Part shown: in pieces, positions 1 through 8,206 of the stretch
How the letters are laid out: the number at the start of each line of letters is the position of its first letter
Numbering within the stretch: position 1 is the stretch's first letter
Assembly: GCA_021907015.1 (NCBI GenBank)
Contig: CP091064.1
Span: 4,898,001-4,962,000, forward strand
Length of the DNA: 64,000 nucleotides
Source of the DNA: Pectobacterium sp. PL152
GTDB lineage: Bacteria > Pseudomonadota > Gammaproteobacteria > Enterobacterales > Enterobacteriaceae
Direction: 5' to 3'
Position numbers and translations under genes: made by a program
The notes under the pieces: generated by a model
What the model was told of the DNA's origin: nothing
What the model saw: the letters and a program-made list of their open reading frames with translations, nothing else
The model's database searches: none

Positions 1-27
1 GGCTTGTCGGCCGTTATACTCCGCTCC

Positions 28-215
28 TCGCAGGAGAGAGGGCGTATAGTATCAGTAATACTATGGCGCTCCGCCGAAGGCGCAAACTCCCATAATCGCT
101 CAGGTTCCCCTAACTGCGAATTCCATTGAAGCCAACTGAGAGAGGTTGCGATGCAACCCACCGAAGGGGCAAGCAGCACTGCTGCGTAAACTCTCAGGTA
201 AAGCGGACAGAGGGA
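28..215 (+). promoter_or_regulatory. Tandem glycine riboswitch (two gcvT-type aptamers)
   Basis: Two successive copies of the glycine-aptamer signature lie ahead of the first gene. Aptamer 1 (about 28-105) has a GGAGAG-like strand, the core CGCCGAAGGCGCAA near 75-88 and a CGCTCAGG return strand. Aptamer 2 (about 137-213) has GAGAGAGG, the core CACCGAAGGGGCAA and CTCTCAGGTAAA followed by GGACAGAGGG. This two-aptamer layout is the classic glycine riboswitch form. The next gene encodes a PF03458-type membrane protein, a family described as glycine transporters, so control by glycine fits. The switching mechanism (translation or termination) is not obvious, since only about 25 nt separate aptamer 2 from the start codon. 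Confidence 0.88.
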
Positions 216-241
216 GTGGCACATTTCACAGGATAACTTGT

Positions 242-864
242 GTGCTGACTTACATCTATCTGATCGCGATTACGGCAGAGGGGATGTCCGGGGCGCTGGC
301 CGCCGGACGTCGCAATATGGACATTTTGGCGTAGGCATGATTGCCTTTATCACCGCGCTTGGTGGTGGCACCGTTCGCGATATTCTCCTCGGTAATTATC
401 CCATCGGCTGGACACAACACCCCGGCTATATCTACCTCACCATTGGTGCGGGTCTTTTCACGATTATCATTGCGCGCTTTATGCACCATTTGCATCGCCT
501 CTTTCTGGTACTGGATGCGATGGGACTCATTGCCTTTACCATTATTGGCTGCAATGTGGCGCTGAAGCTGAATTATTCGATGACGGTGGTGGTCATGGCG
601 GGTATCGTGACCGGCATTTTCGGTGGAATATTGCGTGATATTTTCTGCAACCGTACACCAATGGTGCTGAAGAAAGAGCTGTACGCCAGCGTCTCACTTT
701 TAGTCGCACTTTTATATCTGGGGCTCAAGTCGCTTAACATCAACCACGATATTAACCTGTTGGTGTCATTCACTATTGGTTTGGCGGTGCGTCTGGCAGC
801 AATTCGCTGGTCATGGCGCCCGGTGTTCTCTTATGTTCCGGGGCGCTGGAAAGGCAAAGCGTAA
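242..864 (+). pseudogene. YicG/TRIC-family membrane protein (putative glycine transporter), frameshifted
   Basis: About 207 residues with several hydrophobic segments, resembling E. coli YicG and the UPF0126/PF03458 family. Family landmarks are ITAEGMSGALAAGRR near the N terminus, GGGTVRDILLG in the middle and GIFGGILRDIFC in the second half; the repeated GGG/RD motif reflects the internal duplication typical of the family. I chose GTG 242, preceded by AGGAT at about 230. The frame breaks at a TTTT run (324-327), where one more T would give MDIFGVGM and join both halves. The tandem glycine riboswitch directly upstream supports a glycine-related transport role. Function is inferred from family and riboswitch, not proven here. 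Confidence 0.8.
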
Positions 865-911
865 GGCTATATTTTCCCCATCGCTTATATTGCGCTGATT
901 ATCTGTGTGAA

Positions 912-1394
912 TGGTGGTGGGGTAAATAACGCTGCGCGTTGCTCAAAACCGTGCCTGTTTTGTCGAACCTTGGTCGAAGGTTCTCACCTTCCCCTGACGG
1001 AAATCTGATGCTTTGGCGTTGGGAGAAAGTTCAGAAATACTGCTGTGAAATGGTGGTGGGGAAGGATAATTCGGTGCTTCGCATCTCACCCTTCGGGTCA
1101 ACGCTGCGCGTTGCTCAAAACCGTGCCGGTTTTGTCGAACCTTGGTCGAAGGTTCTCACCTTCCCCTGACGGGAATCTGATGCTTTGGAGTTGGGAGAAA
1201 GTTCAGAAATACTGCTGTGAAATGGTGGTGGGGAAGGATAATTCGGTGCTTCGCACCTCACCCTTCGGGTCAACGCTGCGCGTTGCTCAAAACCGTGCCG
1301 GTTTTGTCGAACCTTGGTCGAAGGTTCTCACCTTCCCCTAACGGGAATCTGATGCTTTGGAGTTGAGAGATAGTTCAGAAATACTTCTTTGAAA
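912..1394 (-). repeat. rtT-like tandem repeats downstream of tRNA-Tyr
   Basis: Three head-to-tail copies follow the tRNA on its coding strand: 1223-1394 and 1051-1222 (172 bp each, nearly identical) and 912-1050, which lacks about 33 bp. Each copy begins with a duplicate of the last 17 or so bases of the tRNA (ATCCTTCCCCACCACCA) and contains short hairpins such as GAACCTTCGACCAAGGTTC and AAAACCGGCACGGTTTT. This matches the arrangement of the E. coli tyrT operon, whose repeats release the rtT RNA during processing and have been linked to the stringent response. Short reading frames crossing the repeats do not look protein-coding. Confidence 0.85.
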
Positions 1395-1478
<84 letters not shown>

Positions 1479-1519
1479 ACTGGCCTTGCTGCAAGACGCT
1501 TTCGCTTCAAGCGGGGCGC

Positions 1520-1547
1520 ATCATATCAAATGACGCGCCCCTGTAAA
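1520..1547 (-). promoter_or_regulatory. tyrT promoter, stringent type
   Basis: On the minus strand TTTACA (1542-1547) and TATGAT (1520-1525) are separated by 16 bp. They are followed by the GC-rich discriminator GCGCCCCGC. The -10 and discriminator closely match the E. coli tyrT promoter, a model for growth-rate and ppGpp control. Confidence 0.75.
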
Positions 1548-1631
1548 GCGGTATATATCAAAAATAAATGCGGTTGACGTTTTTTATTCCGTTCGGCGCA
1601 TCCTTATACAAAAAGATGCCCGATCAACCAA

Positions 1632-2479
1632 TTACAGAATAATGGTGCGGTTACCGTAGACAAAAACACGCTGTCCGAGCACGCGATACAGCGCACGACT
1701 CAGGACATTTTTCTCAACGTCACGGCCTGCACGCATCATGTCATCTGCTGAGTACGTATGGTCGACGTGAATAACGTCCTGCATGATGATGGGACCTTCA
1801 TCCAGGTTATCGTTGACGTAGTGTGCCGTCGCGCCAATGATTTTCACACCGCGTTCGTAAGCCTGATGGTACGGGCGAGCACCGATAAAGGCAGGTAAGA
1901 ACGAGTGGTGAATGTTGATCACCTGATTCGGGTAGTGCTGAACAAACGCTGGCGTCAGAACTCGCATATATTTCGCCAGTACGACGTAATCGGGTTTGTA
2001 TTGATCGATCTGCGCGATCATCTTTTGATCGTGCTCTTCGCGAGTCAATCCTTCATGGCTAACCAGATGGAAAGGAATATCAAACCGCTCGACCAGCGTC
2101 TGTAAGGTATCATGGTTGCCGATGACGGCAGCAATTTCGACATCCAGACCGCCATAGGTGCTTTTCATCAACAGATCGCCCAGACAGTGGGCTTCTTTTG
2201 TCACCAAAACGACAATGCGACGACGGCCTGCTGCGGTTAACTCACGGGAAGACCCTTCAGGAAGTGCGCTATCCAGATCGGCTAACAATGTAGTGTCGTT
2301 GAAAATCCCTTCCAACTCGGTCCGCATGAAAAAGCGGCCAGTGCGATGATCGACAAACTCATTGTTTTGCACAATGTTCAGTTCGTGCTTGTAACAAATA
2401 TTCGTAATTTTGCGATGAGCCCTTTTGCATCGGGGCAAATGGTTCGTAATACTTTTCTTTGTATATTTTGGGATTGCAT
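1632..2479 (-). pseudogene. purU: Formyltetrahydrofolate deformylase PurU, frameshifted
   Basis: PurU hydrolyses 10-formyl-THF to formate and THF, supplying formate to PurT and balancing one-carbon pools with glycine. An N-terminal ACT domain (RTICPDAKGLIAK, then ITNICYKHELNIVQNNEF) precedes a formyltransferase-like catalytic domain containing INIHHSFLPAF and GATAHYVNDNLDEGPI. The expected length is 282 residues, as in E. coli. The start is ATG at 2477-2479 (MQSQNIQRKVLRT). The frame breaks at 2408-2411, where the coding strand has AAAA; one more A restores AKITNICYKH. The gene is downstream of ychJ on the same strand and next to tyrT, as in E. coli. Confidence 0.93.
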
Positions 2480-2561
2480 GAGCGCGTGGATCCTGTCAAA
2501 AACTAAAATAACGATCTGATGGTACCGCAGCGGTAACGCCGCGCGGGCGACTGCCTGTGTT

Positions 2562-3026
2562 CTATTGTCCGCAGCACTTCTTGTATTTTTGCCGGAATCG
2601 CACGGGCAAGGTTCATTTCTGCCTGTCTGCATATGAACGCCGTCTATATAGTACCAGCGATTATGCTGACGAAGGAAGCGTGAGCGTTCTCGCATGACTT
2701 CTGTTCGCTGTCTGTCCGTTTCCGATATATAACGTGCGGCAAATTCCACATAACCCTCATCGGGCGTTTTTCCGGGAGACGTTGCCAGTATAGTAAGGCC
2801 GAGCCACTGCGAATTCTGGCAGCTCTCAGCGAGAGACGCGCGCCATTTGTCTGGCTGGATATCGGGATGCCAGGTGGCGATAAGGTAATCGACATCGTGT
2901 TTGACGTAGGCGGTATAGCGCGATCGCATTAATATGGCGGGTTCAGCCGCTGTTGCGGCATGCGTGGTAGGGTTGACAGCATGCGTTATACTGCAATCCA
3001 CTGCAACAGGGGCAAGATTCTGACAC
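2562..3026 (-). pseudogene. ychJ: YchJ, SEC-C/UPF0225 metal-binding protein, frameshifted twice
   Basis: Homologue of E. coli YchJ (about 152 residues), a small protein of unknown function with an N-terminal Cys motif (SCPCCSG) and a C-terminal SEC-C zinc motif ([20 protein letters not shown] when the frame is repaired). The middle carries LMRSRYTAYV and the RSRFLRQHNRWYYIDG block. The start is GTG 3024-3026 with AGGAG upstream. One break near 2955-2985 separates the N-terminal Cys motif from the body and needs one base removed or two added. The second, at the TTTTT run 2586-2590, loses the final Cys pair and stop unless one base is added. The two-gene order with purU matches E. coli. Confidence 0.85.
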
Positions 3027-3158
3027 GATGTCTCCTGAAGAAAATTTAAGATAAAAACTGATAGATAATAAACAGATCCCTATGCAGGATGCCGATATGT
3101 TACCTAAGAAACTCTACGTGTAGCAATGTGCGCTAAAATGAAGACGGGTGGTTCGATC

Positions 3159-4062
3159 ATGCAACGGAAAAAGATTGGGTAGCCTTGGGATCCGGGGCAG
3201 CGAAGGGATGGGCGCATATTGGTGTGTTTAATGCGTTAACAGACATGGGGATAGCGGTTGACGTTGTAGCCGGTTGTTCTATCGGTGCGCTGGTCGGTGC
3301 GGCATATGCCACCAATAATTTAGCGTCAATGGATCGCTGGGTGAGGGCGTTTGGCTACTGGGACGTGATTCGACTGATGGATCTCTCCTGGCAGCGCGGT
3401 AGTTTATTGCGTGGCGATCGTGTCTTCAATAGCGTGAAACATTTGCTCCAGACAACACAGATTGAAGACTGTGATATCAAATATGGCGTGGTGACGACAA
3501 ACCTAAGTACAGGGCGTGAGCTCTGGCTGACAGAAGGCGATTTACATCAGGCTATGCGCGCGTCTTGCAGCATGCCTGGCCTGCTATCCCCGTTCGATTT
3601 AACGATTACTGGCTGGTGGATGGCGCGGTGGTTAATCCTGTTCCCGTTTCTCTGGCACGGGCTATGGGGGCTGACATTGTGATTGCGGTTGATCTTCAGC
3701 ATGATGCTAGTCTGAATCATCAGGACTTGTTGTCGATCAAACCGACGGCATCAGACATTGATGTGGAAAATGTCCCGCAAGATTGGCGTAGCAGAATTCG
3801 TGAGCGTTTACTGCGAGGTCGGCGTCAGCCAACAGAAAGCTCACCAACGGCGATGGAGATCATGAGCACATCGATCCAGATTCTGGAAAATCGGTTGAAG
3901 ATGACGCGGATGGCAGGCGATCCGCCTGACGTGCTGCTGCAGCCGTATTGCCCTCAGATCGCGACGTTAGATTTTCATCGGGCGCAGGAGGCGATTGAGG
4001 CCGGTTACAAGGCGGTAGAAAAGATGCGCGATGAATTGTTGCCGCTAGCGAAAGAATCGTAA
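3159..4062 (+). pseudogene. rssA: Patatin-like protein RssA, frameshifted twice
   Basis: Patatin-type serine hydrolase homologue of about 300 residues. The oxyanion motif GSGAAKGWAHIG and nucleophile elbow GCSIG are visible, as is the catalytic Asp motif LVDGAVVNP. Substrate is unknown. ATG 3159 (MQRKKIG) aligns with E. coli RssA; an in-frame ATG at 3138 is an alternative, and neither has a strong ribosome site. Breaks occur at about 3177-3182 (MQRKKIG to LALGSG) and at the CCCC run 3588-3591 (LLSP to VRFNDYW). It precedes rssB as in E. coli, where rssB is transcribed partly from the rssA promoter. Confidence 0.9.
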
Positions 4063-4197
4063 CGAAGAACGTATGGTATGAAGGGCGCATGTAGTAGTTA
4101 AAACACATGTCGCTAGAAATGCGTAAGTATGTCGTCTATCCGGCATGTCGGCGCTAAAGCAGGTGTGATTATTCGGTGTTTGAAGTAAGGGGTACTG

Positions 4198-5213
4198 ATG
4201 GAACAACCACTGGCGGGTAAGCATATTTTAGTCATTGATGACGAGGCCGTTTTTCGATCTGTGCTCGCTGGTTATCTGACTTCTCTTGGGGCTTCCGTTC
4301 AGGAGGCGATTAATGGATTAGATGCGCTAAGTATTCTTGAACACTACCAACCCGATTTAATGATTTGCGATCTGAAAATGCCGACGATGGGAGGCATTGA
4401 GTTCCTTGAACGCCTGCGTTTGAAGGACAACGATACGCCAATACTGATCATTTCTGCAACCAGCCAGATGGCGGATATTGCCAAAGTCCTGCGTCTTGGC
4501 GTTCAGGACGTGTTGCTGAAGCCGATTCGTGATTATGCGCGCCTGCGTGAAGCTGTAATGTCCTGCTTGTATCCCGATATGTTTACTTCACAGCTGAATG
4601 AGCTGGATCAACTGATGCAGGACATGGATTCCCTCAATCAATCTCCCGAAGCGGTAACCAAGCTGCTTGCCCAGCTACAGCCCCCGTTCAGCAAACGCTT
4701 GCTCATTGTCGTGTTAATTACCGTCAGTTAACGGCAGCGGAACAGCCGGGTTTGGTGTTGGATATTGCCGCGCTGTCGGAGACGGAGCTGGCGTTCTACT
4801 GTCTTGATGTCACTCAGGGCGTCAATAATAATGGGACGCTGGCCGCGTTACTGCTTCGAACGTTGTTCAATGGGTTGCTTCAGGAACATTTGGCCGATCA
4901 GCAGCACCGTTTGCCGTATCTGCCGACGCTATTAAAGCAGGTAAACCAGCTGCTGCGCCAGGCGAGTCTGGACGGTCGTTTTCCTTTGCTGGTGGGGTAT
5001 TACCATCGACAGCTAAAACAGCTGATACTGATTTCTGCCGGGTTAAACGCGACGTTGAATGTTAATGAACAGCAAATAGCACTGAATAGCGGCGTTCCTT
5101 TAGGCACGCTTGAAGGTGCCTATCTCAATCAGCTGAATTATCAGTGCGAGGCATGGCAATGTCAGATATGGGGTGGCGGCGGTCGTTTACGCCTCATGTT
5201 GACGACAGAATAG
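4198..5213 (+). pseudogene. rssB: Response regulator RssB (RpoS adaptor), frameshifted
   Basis: RssB delivers sigma-S to the ClpXP protease. The N-terminal receiver domain (residues 1-125) has acidic residues VIDDE and the phosphoacceptor Asp in LMICDLKMP at about residue 58, plus the conserved Lys in DVLLKPI. The C-terminal PP2C-like effector domain contains PGLVLDIAALSE and FPLLVGYYHRQLK. Total about 338 residues, matching E. coli. The break is at CCCCC (4681-4685), between LLAQLQPP and the continuation VQQTLAHCRVNYRQL; one more C repairs it. A plausible start has TAAGGGGT eight bases upstream of ATG 4198. Confidence 0.93.
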
Positions 5214-5417
5214 TCTGATAGCGTAAGACGGTGCGGATTTCGGGCCATACCCATCTTTCGGTATTATTTTTATTTCCTACTATGTAGGGAGTTATCTTAT
5301 TTTTATTGAACGGTAATGTTGGGACAAGCGTGCTCTTGTTAAAGTCGTTATACTCTTTCGGTTATCTTGATTAGATAAATAAAGTTCATTATTTGAACGG
5401 TATATAAGAGGCTGTTT

Positions 5418-6329
5418 ATGTCTATTGTGAATAAAAAAGTAAAAAAAGCGGTCATACCAGTTGCTGGATTAGGGACGCGTATGCTGCCTGCTACCAAAGC
5501 CATTCCTAAAGAAATGCTGCCGTTGGTAGATAAGCCGCTGATCCAATATGTTGTTAATGAGTGTATCGCCGCAGGGATTAATGAAATTATTCTGGTTACA
5601 CACTCTTCTAAGAATTCTATCGAAAACCATTTCGATACCAGTTTTGAGCTGGAAGCCATCCTGGAAAAGCGTGTTAAACGTCAGTTGCTGGAAGAAGTTC
5701 AATCTATCTGTCCTAAACACGTCACCATTATGCAAGTGCGTCAGGGATTAGCTAAAGGGCTGGGCCATGCCGTATTGTGTGCGCACCCGTTAGTGGGAGA
5801 TGAGCCCGTCGCCGTTATTCTGCCGGATGTGATTATTGATGAATATGCGTCCGATCTGAAGAAAGATAACCTGAGCGAAATGTTGCAACGTTTTTCTACT
5901 ACAGGCCACAGTCAGATTATGGTCGAGCCGGTTGAAAATGTAAGCAGCTATGGCGTGGTTGATTGCAAAGGTGTGGAATTAAAAGCAGGGGATAGCGCAC
6001 CGATGGTGGGCGTGGTTGAAAAACCGAAAGCTTCCGAGGCGCCATCTAATTTAGCCGTTGTTGGCCGTTATGTACTCTCTGCGGATATTTGGTCTCTGCT
6101 GGAGAAAACACCACCGGGCGCAGGCAATGAAATTCAGTTAACTGATGCCATTGCAATGCTGATGGAAAAAGAAACGGTAGAAGCGTATCACCTGAAAGGT
6201 GTGAGCCATGACTGTGGCAATAAATTAGGCTATATGCAGGCATTCGTGGAATATGGTTTGCGCCATGATGGCTTAGGTCAGGAATTTGCGCAATGGCTGC
6301 AGGAAACGATTGAAGCAGAAGAAAAATAA
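5418..6329 (+). CDS. galU: UTP-glucose-1-phosphate uridylyltransferase
   Basis: Makes UDP-glucose from UTP and glucose-1-phosphate for LPS core, exopolysaccharide, trehalose and galactose metabolism. The nucleotide-binding signature [19 protein letters not shown] starts at residue 17; further landmarks are [12 protein letters not shown], the UTP/metal region VILPDVIID and VVEKP, and a conserved C-terminal [15 protein letters not shown]. Length 303 residues, one more than E. coli, intact. The ATG follows AAGAGGC. The gene sits between rssB and hns in the same arrangement as E. coli, with its own hairpin terminator. Confidence 0.97.
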   Translation: MSIVNKKVKKAVIPVAGLGTRMLPATKAIPKEMLPLVDKPLIQYVVNECIAAGINEIILVTHSSKNSIENHFDTSFELEAILEKRVKRQLLEEVQSICPKHVTIMQVRQGLAKGLGHAVLCAHPLVGDEPVAVILPDVIIDEYASDLKKDNLSEMLQRFSTTGHSQIMVEPVENVSSYGVVDCKGVELKAGDSAPMVGVVEKPKASEAPSNLAVVGRYVLSADIWSLLEKTPPGAGNEIQLTDAIAMLMEKETVEAYHLKGVSHDCGNKLGYMQAFVEYGLRHDGLGQEFAQWLQETIEAEEK

Positions 6330-6344
6330 CAGAATGTAATGATT

Positions 6345-6369
6345 GCTCTCTGTTTAAAAAACAGAGAGC
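6345..6369 (+). terminator. galU hairpin
   Basis: GCTCTCTGTTT pairs with AAACAGAGAGC just after the galU stop codon. There is no good U-run, so it may be an mRNA 3'-end stabiliser rather than a full terminator. Confidence 0.5.
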
Positions 6370-6421
6370 AGCTAAAAACGCTGACATATCTGTTTTCTCT
6401 TTGCAAAACGCGTTACCAAAG

Positions 6422-6450
6422 AAAAACCCCGATAGCTATCGGGGGTTTTT
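6422..6450. terminator. Bidirectional terminator between galU and hns
   Basis: A CCCCGATAGCTATCGGGG stem is flanked by A5 on the left and T5 on the right, giving an intrinsic terminator on both strands for the convergent galU and hns genes. Confidence 0.85.
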
Positions 6451-6472
6451 AGTATTCGGTACTTATAAACAA

Positions 6473-6880
6473 TTACAGCAGGAAATCGTCTAAAGATTTA
6501 CCTTGCTCTTCGATTGCTTTCTTGATTACTGCCGGTGTACGACCTTGGCCAGTCCAGGTTTTAACTTCGCCGTTTTCGTCAGTGTATTGATATTTTGCCG
6601 GACGGGCAGCGCGTTTGCTTTTACCTGCAACTTTCACTGAACCTAAAGACTGTAATAATTCGTTAGGGTCAATACCGTCGGCAATCAGCATATCGCGATA
6701 TTGCTGCAATTTACGCGCACGTTCTTCAACTTCAGCCTGAACCTGGCTATCTTCTTCGCGGCGTTCATTAACCACGACTTCCAGTTTTTCCAGCATTTCT
6801 TCCAAAGTATCCAGGGTACATTCTCTTGCCTGGGCACGCAGAGTACGGATGTTGTTAAGAATCTTTAGTGCTTCGCTCAT
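6473..6880 (-). CDS. hns: Nucleoid-structuring protein H-NS
   Basis: Xenogeneic silencer that binds AT-rich, curved DNA. The N-terminal half (residues 1-80) is a charged helical oligomerisation region ([19 protein letters not shown]...). A linker rich in Lys and Arg follows, then the C-terminal DNA-binding domain with the AT-hook-like motif [10 protein letters not shown] at residues 108-117. Length 135 residues, two fewer than E. coli. ATG 6878-6880 is supported by E. coli-like [17 protein letters not shown]. Transcribed towards galU and divergent from tdk. The sequence is intact. Confidence 0.97.
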   Translation of the reverse strand: MSEALKILNNIRTLRAQARECTLDTLEEMLEKLEVVVNERREEDSQVQAEVEERARKLQQYRDMLIADGIDPNELLQSLGSVKVAGKSKRAARPAKYQYTDENGEVKTWTGQGRTPAVIKKAIEEQGKSLDDFLL

Positions 6881-6922
6881 TGTGATAATCTCAAATTAAT
6901 ATTATTGGTGGCGTGTAGTGTG

Positions 6923-6951
6923 ATAATAGAGTGCTATTTTCCTTTCTGCAA
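6923..6951 (-). promoter_or_regulatory. Candidate hns promoter
   Basis: On the minus strand TTGCAG (6946-6951) and TATTAT (6923-6928) are spaced by 17 bp, 43 bp ahead of the hns start, in AT-rich DNA typical of hns autoregulation. Confidence 0.5.
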
Positions 6952-7248
6952 TAGTCAAATTTGTAAGTTTGTTAAAAAACATCATTTTTAAAACAGAACT
7001 CACATCGTATGTTACATGAATATAAATACTTTCCTGTTATCAAAAAAATACATTTGGTATGCCGTTTTTCTCCCTCAAACGACAGAGAATGGCTTATTGA
7101 TGCCGCACCGTTGTTATAAGGAATGTTTATATCTTTTATCGTAACAGGCCGCCGCTGGCGGGCATATGGACAAAATGTGGTCGGGGAATAGCCCATTGCG
7201 CAGCGTGAAGGCGAGTTGTTACAATAAGTTTTTACGACACGAAGATCA

Positions 7249-7443
7249 TATACTCCAAATAATTCGAGTTTCAGGACAAACGTTAACGTTTGAACAACGC
7301 AAAGCGTTGGTCTGCCAGATCAAGGCTTATTTATAAGTCTTGTAACGCGGTAAGAGAGGGAATCCTGATGCACCTACTCAAGTAAGTGATTCAGGTGACT
7401 GAACGCCGCCAACGGACATGCAACTTGAAGTATGATGAGTATA
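7249..7443. repeat. Intergenic MITE-like repeat, copy 1 (hns-tdk)
   Basis: A 195-bp element with imperfect inverted ends: TATACTCCAAATAATTCGAG on the left and AACTTGAAGTATGATGAGTATA on the right, which read alike on opposite strands. The interior contains the perfect palindrome CAAACGTTAACGTTTG and AACGCAAAGCGTT. The same termini recur at 45934-46092 with a different interior. It encodes no credible protein and lies between divergent genes, so it is probably a non-autonomous, foldable intergenic repeat. I do not attach a family name. Confidence 0.65.
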
Positions 7444-7467
7444 TAGCCTGCCTTTTGGAGTAACTGA

Positions 7468-8064
7468 GTGGCCCAACTTTATTTTTATTATTCTGCAATG
7501 AATGCAGGGAAATCGACGGCGCTATTGCAGTCGTCATATAACTACCAGGAGCGTGGGATGCGTACGCTGGTGTTCACTGCAGAAATAGATAATCGGCACG
7601 GCGTGGGGATTGTAAGTTCACGGATCGGCCTTTCTTCTCCGGCATTATTGTTTAATCCGCAGACATCCTTATTTGGATTGCTGGAGAAAGAGCACCGTGC
7701 TCAGCCCGTAGATTGTGTATTAATTGACGAATGTCAATTTTTAACCCGTGAGCAGGTGAGTGAGCTTTCCGATGTCGTGGACCAATTAGATATCCCGGTA
7801 TTGTGCTACGGGTTGCGTACTGATTTTCGTGGCGATTTGTTTTCCGGGAGTCACTATTTATTAGCGTGGGCAGATAAGCTGATTGAGTTAAAAACGGTCT
7901 GCCATTGCGGCCGTAAAGCCAACTGCGTATTGCGATTAGATGCGCAGGGTAATGCCGTCCACGAAGGGGAACAGGTCGTTATTGGCGGCAATGAGAGCTA
8001 TGTTTCCGTGTGTCGTAAACATTATAAGATTGCGCTGGGATTAACCCGTAAGGAAAGCGAGTAA
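7468..8064 (+). CDS. tdk: Thymidine kinase
   Basis: Phosphorylates thymidine with ATP in the pyrimidine salvage pathway. P-loop SAMNAGKST is at residues 9-17, the catalytic Glu in LIDECQF is residue 88, and the zinc-binding cysteines are in [10 protein letters not shown] and near the C terminus (CRKHY). Length 198 residues. Start is GTG 7468, with TTTTGGAGTAACT upstream. Intact and divergent from hns, as in E. coli. Confidence 0.96.
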   Translation: MAQLYFYYSAMNAGKSTALLQSSYNYQERGMRTLVFTAEIDNRHGVGIVSSRIGLSSPALLFNPQTSLFGLLEKEHRAQPVDCVLIDECQFLTREQVSELSDVVDQLDIPVLCYGLRTDFRGDLFSGSHYLLAWADKLIELKTVCHCGRKANCVLRLDAQGNAVHEGEQVVIGGNESYVSVCRKHYKIALGLTRKESE

Positions 8065-8126
8065 GGCGGTTAAATATCCGACTGGCGAGCTATTAATAAA
8101 TAGCGTGTTGATGCGTGCGCGAGCAA

Positions 8127-8156
8127 TAAAAATGCCCAATCCTAAACGGGTTGGGC
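8127..8156 (-). terminator. adhE terminator
   Basis: On the minus strand GCCCAACCCGTTTAGGATTGGGC is followed by ATTTTTATTG. A second stem (ACCGCCTTA/TAAGGCGGT, about 8171-8193) lies between it and the adhE stop. Confidence 0.75.
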
Positions 8157-8206
8157 AGTGCAGAGAGATAAACCGCCTTATAGGCTAAGGCGGTACAGGC
8201 AGAACG

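Noticed and set aside
939-1341. Two overlapping ORFs (76 and 98 aa) in the region after tRNA-Tyr
   Set aside because: They are near-identical translations of the rtT repeats, opposite the tRNA transcription direction, with no protein family.
912-1394. Direct repeats as a CRISPR array
   Set aside because: The unit is 172 bp with no variable spacers and begins with tRNA sequence.
6972-7196. 74-residue minus-strand ORF upstream of hns
   Set aside because: Composition is unlike a protein, there is no ribosome site, and the DNA is hns promoter-type AT-rich sequence.
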